This document shows positions 17,956-24,413 of a stretch of 24,413 nucleotides of DNA, one piece after another. The notes under the pieces are model-generated. The model was not told where the DNA came from, made no database searches, and was given only the letters and a program-made list of their open reading frames with translations. The position numbers and the translations under genes were made by a program. Source of the stretch: a virus; the IMG/VR virus record IMGVR_UViG_3300026304_000006, positions 1 to 24,413 of that record. One strand, written 5' to 3'. Position 1 is the first letter of the stretch. Every line of letters starts with the position of its first letter.

Positions 17956-20648
17956 CCAGCTTCGCCGAGGCATTCGTCCGGCTGCACGTGGATGGCAAGT
18001 CGCTGCGCGAGGACACCGTCAAGGCACTCAAGGGCGCTGACACCAAGAAGGCCGGCGCGACGGCCGGCCAGTCCTGGGCCAAGGGATTCGGCAGCCAGGC
18101 CAAGCACGTGTCCAACGTGATCACCTCGGCGATGGCGGGCGGGGCGCTGACGGTCGGCGTGGCCAGCGTCAAGATGGCCATCGGCTTTCAGGAGGCCATG
18201 ACCACCCTGTCCACCGGGGCCGGCGTCGCCGAGAAGGATCTGCGGGTCATCGGCGACGGGATCAAGAAGATATCGGTCCAGACCGGCACCACGACCGACC
18301 AGCTGATCAAGGGCGAGTTCATGATCGCCTCGGCCGGGTTCACGGGGGCGTCGAGCCTGAAGATCCTGCGGGCCGCCGCGGAGGGCGCCAAGACCGGCAA
18401 CGCCGATCTGGCCACCGTCACGGACGCCGTGACGACGGCGATGAAGGACTACGGCGTCGGTGCCGGCGGGGCGACGAAGGTCACGAGCCAGCTCGTGGCG
18501 ATCGTGTCGCACGGCAAGACGCACCTGACTGACCTGGCCACGTCGCTGTCGAAGATCCTGCCCACCGCCTCGAGCCTGGGCCTGTCGTTCGGCCAGGTCG
18601 GCGGTGCGATGGCGACCATGACCGGCGAGGGCGTCAGCGCCCGGCTCGCCGCGACGCACCTGAACGTGGCGCTGCTCGCCATGGCCGCGCCTAACTCCGT
18701 GGCCGCGAAGACGATGGGGGCGCTCGGCCTGTCCTCGCAGAAGCTGTCGGACACGCTGACCAAGAAGGGCCTGATCGCCGCGCTCGGCCTGGTGCAGAAA
18801 GCCGCGCTGAAAGCAGGCCCGCAAGGTTCCGCCGCCTATGTCGGCGCGATGAAGGCCATGATGGGCGGCTCGGCCGGCCTGGCCGTGGCGCTGCAGCTCA
18901 CCGGCAAGCACATGACTACCCTGGTCGCCAACACCAAGGCGGTCGGCGCCGCCTCCGGCGATGCGAAGGGCCGGGTGCAGGGCTTCGCGCTGGTGCAGAA
19001 GGACGCCGCCTTCAAGCTGGCCCAGTTCAGCGCCGAGGGCAAGGTGGCGGCGATCAACATCGGCGAGAAGCTGCTGCCCGCCCTGACCTCAACGATGGGG
19101 TTCGTGTCCGGCCACACCGGGCTGGTGCTCGGCATGGCCGGGGCGTTCGCCGGGCTGGCCATCGCCGTGTCGGTCGGCACCAAGGCCTACGAGGGGTACA
19201 TCCTGATCTCCAAGCTCGCCGCCGCGACCAGCGCCCGCCTGTGGATAACGACGCTGGCCGTCCGGGCGGGCGACATCGCGCTGGCCGCGGGCGCCAAGCT
19301 CGCCGCGGCCGGGCAGTGGCTGCTCAACCTGGCGATGGACGCCAACCCGATCGGCCTGGTGGTGATCGCCATCGTGGCGCTGATCGCGATCTTCGTGGTG
19401 CTGTGGGTCAAGTGCAAATGGTTCCGCGACTTCTGGAAGAGGCTGTGGCACGACATCACGAACTGGGCGGTCGACGCCTGGCATGGCATCCGCGCGGCGG
19501 CGCTGGCGGTGTGGGACTGGCTGAAGCAAAACTGGCCGCTGCTGCTCGGCATCCTGACCGGGCCGATCGGCCTGGCGGTCGCGCTGATCTTCAAGTACTG
19601 GGACAAGATCAAGGCCGCCACAGCCGCGCTCATCACCAAGATCACCGGGTTCTTCGCGCCCGCCGTGCACTGGCTGTTCGACGCCGGGAAGAATCTCATC
19701 ACCGGCCTGTTCAACGGCGCCTGGAACATCATCAAGGGCGTCGGCTCGTGGGTCGCGAAGATCGGCGGGGCGATCATTAACGCCGTCAAGTCGTTCTTCG
19801 GCATCCACTCACCGAGCTCGGTGTTCTTCGGCCTCGGCACCCACCTGATGACGGGGCTGTTCAAGGGCATGGTCCACGGCGCGGGCGGGCTCGCCAAATG
19901 GGTGGTCAGCCAGATCAAGAACATCGGCGGGGACCTGCTGTCCGCCCTGCTCGCCCTGCTCGGCTTCGGCGGCGGCGGCGCGAGCGGGTCGCCAGGGAAG
20001 GCGGCCGGGACGTATGAGCAGTACGCGGCGTCGATCATGCCGTCCTTCGGCTGGTCGCCGCGGGAGATGCAGGCGCTGATCCCGCTGTGGAACCAGGAAT
20101 CCGGCTGGAACCCGAACGCCCAGAACCCCACGTCGACGGCGTACGGCATCGCGCAGTTCCTGGACAGCACGTGGGCGCCCTACGGGCCGAAGACCTCCAG
20201 CGGGTACAAGCAGGTGTTCTACGGCGAGGAGTACATCCGCGACCGGTACGGCGACCCGGCCGCCGCGTGGGCGCACGAGCAGGCGTTCAACTGGTATGGC
20301 AGCGGGACGAAGTCGGCGCTGCCCGGCTGGGCCGTAGTCGGCGAGAACGGCCCGGGCGCGGAGCTGATCCGGCTGCGGGGCGGCGAGCCGATCATCCCGC
20401 TCGGCAACCGGTTCGATAAGGGCGGCTGGCTGCACGAGGCGGTCGCCGGGGTCGGGCTGCGCTCGGGCCAGGGCTACGCATTCCACGCGGGCGAGGCCGT
20501 CACCAGCGAGCGGGGCCTGGCCGACCTGGCGGCCCGGATCGAGGCGCTCGCCGGCAGCCGCGTCGTCAACCTGGGCGGCGTCGTGGTGCGGGAGCAGGCC
20601 GACATCGACCTGATCCAGCGGCGCATCGCGTTCGCGCTGGGAGGCTGA
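17952..20648 (+). CDS. Tape measure protein with embedded transglycosylase
   Basis: 898 aa from GTG 17952 (GTGA overlap). The N-terminal two thirds (1-640) is long Ala/Gly-rich helix, with hydrophobic segments at about 391-407 and 465-488 that may insert in the host membrane. Around 495-600 are repeated Trp/Lys helices (WKRLWHDITNWAVDAWHGI) and IIKGVGSWVAKIG-type tape repeats. Residues about 690-780 hold a lytic transglycosylase-like domain: LIPLWNQESGWNP with Glu716, then TSTAYGIAQFLDSTWA and EYIRDRYGDPAAAWAHE. It would cut peptidoglycan during DNA entry. The last 100 residues include a conserved WAVVGENGPGAELIRLRGGE. At 0.15 nm per residue the tail would be about 135 nm, an estimate only. 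Confidence 0.9.
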   Translation: MTSFAEAFVRLHVDGKSLREDTVKALKGADTKKAGATAGQSWAKGFGSQAKHVSNVITSAMAGGALTVGVASVKMAIGFQEAMTTLSTGAGVAEKDLRVIGDGIKKISVQTGTTTDQLIKGEFMIASAGFTGASSLKILRAAAEGAKTGNADLATVTDAVTTAMKDYGVGAGGATKVTSQLVAIVSHGKTHLTDLATSLSKILPTASSLGLSFGQVGGAMATMTGEGVSARLAATHLNVALLAMAAPNSVAAKTMGALGLSSQKLSDTLTKKGLIAALGLVQKAALKAGPQGSAAYVGAMKAMMGGSAGLAVALQLTGKHMTTLVANTKAVGAASGDAKGRVQGFALVQKDAAFKLAQFSAEGKVAAINIGEKLLPALTSTMGFVSGHTGLVLGMAGAFAGLAIAVSVGTKAYEGYILISKLAAATSARLWITTLAVRAGDIALAAGAKLAAAGQWLLNLAMDANPIGLVVIAIVALIAIFVVLWVKCKWFRDFWKRLWHDITNWAVDAWHGIRAAALAVWDWLKQNWPLLLGILTGPIGLAVALIFKYWDKIKAATAALITKITGFFAPAVHWLFDAGKNLITGLFNGAWNIIKGVGSWVAKIGGAIINAVKSFFGIHSPSSVFFGLGTHLMTGLFKGMVHGAGGLAKWVVSQIKNIGGDLLSALLALLGFGGGGASGSPGKAAGTYEQYAASIMPSFGWSPREMQALIPLWNQESGWNPNAQNPTSTAYGIAQFLDSTWAPYGPKTSSGYKQVFYGEEYIRDRYGDPAAAWAHEQAFNWYGSGTKSALPGWAVVGENGPGAELIRLRGGEPIIPLGNRFDKGGWLHEAVAGVGLRSGQGYAFHAGEAVTSERGLADLAARIEALAGSRVVNLGGVVVREQADIDLIQRRIAFALGG

Positions 20649-20650
20649 CC

Positions 20651-22045
20651 GTGATCACCGCCATCACGCTGTTCGACGACAAGCGGGGCACCAGCTACCC
20701 GGTGAAGCCCGCCGCCGGGATCGCGTTCCAGGGGATGGAGGTCACCGCGTCGCCGCGGACCGCGGAGAACGACCTGGCGCTCGCTGACGGCACCGACGAT
20801 GAGACAGCGTTCCTGGGGTCCGCCGCGGTGACGATGGACCTGACGGTGCTCCATCCGGGGACGCGGGCAGTGCTTGACGCGCTGGCGTCGTATCTGGTGC
20901 CGTCAGCCCGGCCGCGTCTCGTCGTCTCTGATGACGAGTGGGTGACGGACCGGCAGCTCGTGCTCCGGTTCGACTCGCACGCGCATCCCATCACGATCCA
21001 GAAGGGCCGTATCCGTGAGGTGCAGCTCGCGTGGAAGGCGCCGCGGGGCTGCTGGGAGGACACCGGCATCCAGCAGTGGACGATCGGCGCGGACGTGCCC
21101 GACGTGACCGGCTTCCCGCTGATCGCGGGGCCGGGCGGGAACTGGCTGGCCGGCGCGAACTCCGGGTCGGCGCAGAACGCCGGCTTCGAGGGCGGCATCG
21201 GCACGTGGACGGGCGCCGGGAACGGCACGCCGACTGCGACGGCTGCGCAGGCGCACAGCGGCACGGGGGCGCTGCTGCTCACGTCGGTCGCGGCCGGCGA
21301 CATGACTGCTGCGCACTGCCAGGCGGCGAACATCGCCAGCCAGGGCATGCCGTGCCAGGCGGGCGACTCGGTCCCGGTCGGGACGTGGAGCCGGGCAGTC
21401 GTGTCGCCGCGCACGTTCAAGGCGGGCGCCCAGTTCTACGACGCGGCCGGCGTGGTGATCTCGACGCTGTACGCGGCCACCCCGCCGGTCAACTCGACGA
21501 CAGCATGGACGCAGCACACCGGCAGCGTCACCGCCCCGGCCGGGGCTGCGAACTGCCGCAAAGTCTCGACTGCCGTCGCCACCGCCGCGGCGGCCGAACA
21601 GCACTACTTCGACGACGAGAGCCTGCAGCCGGGCAGCGCCGGCGTGCAGGTGAACGACGCGCTGGGGTTCCGGTTCCCGGCGAGCACCGCGCAGGCTGAC
21701 ATGCTGATCACCGCGTCGGGCACGCTGCGGCCCCGGTGGACGGCCCGGCTGTACGGCCCGGCTGTCGGCCCGAAGCTCACCCGCGACGACACCGGACAGA
21801 CATTCGACTTCACCGATGCGCTTGTGCTCGGCCCCGGCCAGTACGTCGAACTGGACTTCCGCGCACAGACGGCGCGGCTGCTGTCCGACCCGAATCAGTC
21901 CGTGATGGGCCTGGTCAACTTCGCGAGCTACGACTGGTTTCCGCTCGACCCCGGTCAGGCAGCACGCATGCGGTATCACGCGACGAGCGGCACCGCGCCC
22001 GGCTCGGTCGCGCTGATCACCGCGTACCCGGTGTGGATGCCGTAA
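20651..22045 (+). CDS. Distal tail (Dit-like) protein with inserted carbohydrate-binding-like module
   Basis: 464 aa, GTG 20651. Residues 1-140 fit the siphovirus Dit N-terminal ring domain (PAAGIAFQGMEVTAS, SAAVTMDLTVLHPG, and a QLAWKAPRGCWED end). Residues 335-464 match the Dit C-terminal galectin-like part (ADMLITASGTLRPRWTARLYGP, VLGPGQYVELDF, SYDWFPLDPGQA). Between them (about 177-328) is an independent beta module: NAGFEGGIGTWTG, SGTGALLLTSVAAGD, TFKAGAQFYDAAG and YFDDESLQP. This is the layout of carbohydrate-binding modules of bacterial and phage proteins. Dit forms the hub at the tail tip; an inserted module can bind cell-wall sugars. It follows the tape measure as expected. Confidence 0.8.
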   Translation: MITAITLFDDKRGTSYPVKPAAGIAFQGMEVTASPRTAENDLALADGTDDETAFLGSAAVTMDLTVLHPGTRAVLDALASYLVPSARPRLVVSDDEWVTDRQLVLRFDSHAHPITIQKGRIREVQLAWKAPRGCWEDTGIQQWTIGADVPDVTGFPLIAGPGGNWLAGANSGSAQNAGFEGGIGTWTGAGNGTPTATAAQAHSGTGALLLTSVAAGDMTAAHCQAANIASQGMPCQAGDSVPVGTWSRAVVSPRTFKAGAQFYDAAGVVISTLYAATPPVNSTTAWTQHTGSVTAPAGAANCRKVSTAVATAAAAEQHYFDDESLQPGSAGVQVNDALGFRFPASTAQADMLITASGTLRPRWTARLYGPAVGPKLTRDDTGQTFDFTDALVLGPGQYVELDFRAQTARLLSDPNQSVMGLVNFASYDWFPLDPGQAARMRYHATSGTAPGSVALITAYPVWMP

Positions 22046-22061
22046 GAAAGGGACAACCCCC

Positions 22062-23006
22062 GTGACCCTCCTGAAGCCGCTCTTCCTGCAGCCCGCCGCC
22101 GCTGACGCCGAGATCGACTACCCGGGCAGCGAGATGCGGCAGCTCCTGCGCGCGATCGCCGGCGACACCCGGGAGGGCGCGATCGCCCCCGCTTCGGCGA
22201 TCGTCGTGCAGCGGGGCGCCGGCGCGAACTTCTCCGTGGACGTGGGCGCGTTTCAGGCGATCATCCGCGGCGACGACGTGTCTGATCAGGGCGCGTACCT
22301 GATCACGAACACAGCGACTGCGAACGTCGTCACGCCTGCCGCCCCGGGCTCGGGCACGCGCACGCACCGGCTTATCGGCCAGGTCCGCGACAAGCGCGCC
22401 AACGGGTCGTACGCCACGTATGACTGGATCCTGTCGCTGCTGCAGGACACGGGCGGCGGCCAGCCCGCTTTGCCGAACACGGCGCTCGACCTCGCCAGCA
22501 TCAGCATCTCAGCCGGGCAGGCGTCGGTGACGAACGCCAACATCGTGCAGAACTATGGGGTGCTGCGGTCGCTGGGGTTTTTCGCGTCGATGCAGCCGCA
22601 GAAGTCGGCGCAGATCAACGCGGGCGCGTGGAACGTCTCGGGCACGTGGACGGACTTCTCCAACGCGAACTGGCCGGCTATCACCTTCACTGTCCCGCCT
22701 TCCGGCAAGGTGAAAATCACCATCTCGGCAGCGCTGACCGGGCTGCTCGGCGGCAATAACGGCCTTGTGTCGTACCGGATCTCCGGCACGGACACGCGTG
22801 GCGTATCGGAGAGTACCGGCGCCGGCGGGTTCGTGGGCACGAGCGCGTTCATCGGCGCCTTCGAGCGCACCTACCTGTTCGACAACCTGACGCCGGGCGG
22901 CACGGACACGGTGACTCCGATGTGGCGGTGGGTCGCTGCGGGCGGCGGCACAGCGCCGATTGATCTCGCTGAGGGGCTGCTGCTCGTCGAGCCGGTCCAG
23001 GTGTAG
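22062..23006 (+). CDS. Minor tail/baseplate protein
   Basis: 314 aa. GTG 22062 with AAAGGGA about ten bases upstream. Residues 1-160 have the layout of the upper-baseplate or receptor-binding-associated proteins of actinophages: MRQLLRAIAG, SVDVGAFQAIIRGDD, RTHRLIGQVRDKR, YDWILSLLQDT. Residues about 175-314 form a beta-sandwich (TFTVPPSGKVKITISAAL, GLVSYRISGT, RTYLFDNLTPG, TPMWRWVAAGGG). No catalytic motif. Position between Dit and the glycine-rich fibre points to a baseplate adaptor carrying the fibre (inference). Confidence 0.75.
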   Translation: MTLLKPLFLQPAAADAEIDYPGSEMRQLLRAIAGDTREGAIAPASAIVVQRGAGANFSVDVGAFQAIIRGDDVSDQGAYLITNTATANVVTPAAPGSGTRTHRLIGQVRDKRANGSYATYDWILSLLQDTGGGQPALPNTALDLASISISAGQASVTNANIVQNYGVLRSLGFFASMQPQKSAQINAGAWNVSGTWTDFSNANWPAITFTVPPSGKVKITISAALTGLLGGNNGLVSYRISGTDTRGVSESTGAGGFVGTSAFIGAFERTYLFDNLTPGGTDTVTPMWRWVAAGGGTAPIDLAEGLLLVEPVQV

Positions 23007-23008
23007 AC

Positions 23009-24413
23009 GTGCCGACTATCGCCCTGACGGGCTCGGGGAACTGGATCGCGCCGGCGGGCATCACCGGCACGCTGCGGGTGCAGTGCTGGGGCGGCAACGC
23101 GTCCGGCGGCGGCACCGGAGCCGTGATCGGCTGGAACGGCGGCGGCGGCGGGTCCGGGGAGTACGCGGAAGAGGCCACCCTGGCGGTCACGCCGGGGCAG
23201 TCATTCGCGTACGCGCAGGGCGCCGGCGGCATCGCGGCGAACAACGCCGCCGGGCACGACGGAGCCGACACGAGCTTCGGCACAGTCGTCGCGCACGGCG
23301 GCAAGGGCGGCAAGACGCAGCAGTCGTCTAACGCGGCCGGGGGGCTGGGCGGCACCGGGTCGGTCAACTCGATCCATCACGACGGCGGCGCCGGCGGGGC
23401 GGGGACTGTCAGCGCGAACAGCGGCGGCGCTGCGGGCGGGGCGGGCACCGGGGCGAACGGCAGCAGCGGAGCCGGGATCACGGGCGGCGGCGCGGTGACC
23501 GGGGGAGCTGCCGGGCCGAACGGCACGAGCACCGGCCCCGGCACAGCGGGGACAGCGCCGAACGGGACGACCACGGGCGGCTCAGCCGGGTCGGGGGCAT
23601 ACAGCAACACGGCTGCTGCGCGCAGCTCCGGTGCTGGCGGGGCGGGGCAGATCCTGGTGACGTACTCGACGTCAGCGACGCCCGTGCCGTACGAGGCCGG
23701 GTCGGCCGGGGTGTCGGCTGCGGGCGCGACAGCGGTGACGATCACGCATGCGACCGCGCCGGGTGACGCCATCGTGGTTGCTGCCTCGACGCCGCCGAAT
23801 GCAGCTCAGCAGCCGCAGGGCGTCTCAGATAGCCAGGGCAACAGCTACATGCTGGCCGGGCAGGCGGGGAACCTGTCGGCGTGGGTCGCTGACGGCCCGG
23901 TCCCGCTGCACGACTCCGGGCAGGTCCGCAAGTTCTCGTGGCTCGCCAACGGCGACAACGTGCACACGTGGTTCGGCTCGGACCCCACCAGAGTGCAGAC
24001 GTTCTTCAACAACACCAGCGGCTACCTGATCGGCTCCGACCCGACCACGAACCCGGTGCAGGACGCGCTCGCCGCCAACCCGGTGCTCAAGTACACGTGC
24101 TACCTGCAGTTCCTCGCTGACGTGACCGGGGTGGCGCAGACCAACGCCGGGGTGACGTACAGCCCGCGCGTGATCCTCGCCGCCTTCAAATGGGTGATGT
24201 ACGACAACGAATCGTGGGCAGACACGCCGCTCAACGAGGCGCAGAACCCGTGGGCGTACATGCAGCTCTTCGCGCAGCTCGCCCGCCAGCACGGCTACAA
24301 AGTGATGCTCGTCCCGGCCCGTGACCTCGGCGCCGTCTCGGGCACGGTCCGCCCGAAGCTGCCCGGCGAGACGCTGAACGCCTGGTTTATCCGCACCGGC
24401 CTGGCTACCACCG
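23009..24413 (+). CDS. Glycine-rich tail fibre with glycosidase-like domain, truncated by window
   Basis: 468 codons from GTG 23009 without a stop. Residues 1-26 are a short beta start (TIALTGSGNWIAPAG). Residues 27-217 are extremely Gly/Ala-rich with clusters such as GGGGGSG and GGAGGAGT, as in the polyglycine-II bundles of some phage fibre adhesins. Residues 217-330 are beta-rich. From about residue 385 comes an alpha/beta enzyme-like segment: FKWVMYDNESW (Glu401), then PWAYMQLFAQLARQHGYKVMLVPARDLG, which resembles a TIM-barrel glycoside hydrolase step with an acid residue at a strand end. The product probably recognises and degrades host surface glycan. The 3' end lies outside the window. 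Confidence 0.75.
   Translation, partial: MPTIALTGSGNWIAPAGITGTLRVQCWGGNASGGGTGAVIGWNGGGGGSGEYAEEATLAVTPGQSFAYAQGAGGIAANNAAGHDGADTSFGTVVAHGGKGGKTQQSSNAAGGLGGTGSVNSIHHDGGAGGAGTVSANSGGAAGGAGTGANGSSGAGITGGGAVTGGAAGPNGTSTGPGTAGTAPNGTTTGGSAGSGAYSNTAAARSSGAGGAGQILVTYSTSATPVPYEAGSAGVSAAGATAVTITHATAPGDAIVVAASTPPNAAQQPQGVSDSQGNSYMLAGQAGNLSAWVADGPVPLHDSGQVRKFSWLANGDNVHTWFGSDPTRVQTFFNNTSGYLIGSDPTTNPVQDALAANPVLKYTCYLQFLADVTGVAQTNAGVTYSPRVILAAFKWVMYDNESWADTPLNEAQNPWAYMQLFAQLARQHGYKVMLVPARDLGAVSGTVRPKLPGETLNAWFIRTGLATT

Noticed and set aside
1-24413. tRNA genes, CRISPR arrays, rRNA, insertion sequences, integrase or att site
   Set aside because: I looked on both strands and saw no cloverleaf-like segments, regularly spaced direct repeats of array type, transposase or recombinase motifs. 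A negative by eye is weaker than a tRNAscan or CRISPR search.

Overview
The window is a very GC-rich stretch (G or C at nearly every third codon position, frequent GTG starts) carrying the head and tail genes of a tailed bacteriophage or prophage. Codon use, protein families and leader types point to a high-GC actinobacterial host of the Streptomyces/Streptosporangium/Actinomadura kind. The host assignment is inference. A tape-measure protein, tail-tube protein, Dit-like protein and assembly chaperones with no sheath indicate a siphovirus. No integrase, repressor, lysis or replication gene is present, so lifestyle cannot be read from here.

Layout: (1) 66-3424, three small unknown proteins, then three probable virion proteins. 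One of these has a beta-rich head, a long Arg/Pro/Ala repeat stalk and a 9-residue-repeat tail. (2) 3439-5569, small and large terminase. (3) 5570-7196, an accessory island between terL and portal. It has a promoter/operator made of three GGTACC-centred elements, a 5-codon leader ORF, a Trp-rich protein, a ribbon-helix-helix/zinc protein, a double zinc-motif protein, and two small genes on the opposite strand, each behind a copy of one 25-bp repeat. (4) 7197-13565, capsid genes: a portal-MuF fusion, a Mu-I-like protease with an apparent nested scaffold gene, a free-standing HNH-AP2 endonuclease, two DUF2190-like decoration proteins and an HK97-like major capsid protein. (5) 13565-16561, connector, neck and tail-completion genes. 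(6) 16565-20648, tail tube, tail assembly chaperone with a probable frameshifted extension, and tape measure with an embedded transglycosylase. (7) 20651-24413, a Dit-like protein with an inserted carbohydrate-binding-like module, a baseplate/minor tail protein, and the start of a glycine-rich tail fibre with a glycosidase-like domain that runs off the window.

TerS/TerL would pack DNA through the portal into a procapsid built from the major capsid protein on the scaffold and matured by the protease. DUF2190-like proteins then cement the shell. Connector, neck and terminator proteins join head to tail, and the chaperones guide tube polymerisation around the tape measure. Dit, the minor tail protein and the fibre form the host-contact tip. 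Most genes are joined by TGATG or GTGA stop/start overlaps, so translational coupling is probably general.

The least explained part is the terL-portal island. It looks like a moron-type insertion with its own promoter and candidate regulator, and it is the best place in this window to look for something undescribed. Other notable points are the nested scaffold start, the endonuclease inside the capsid operon, and the repeat architecture of the 566-residue protein at 1403-3103.
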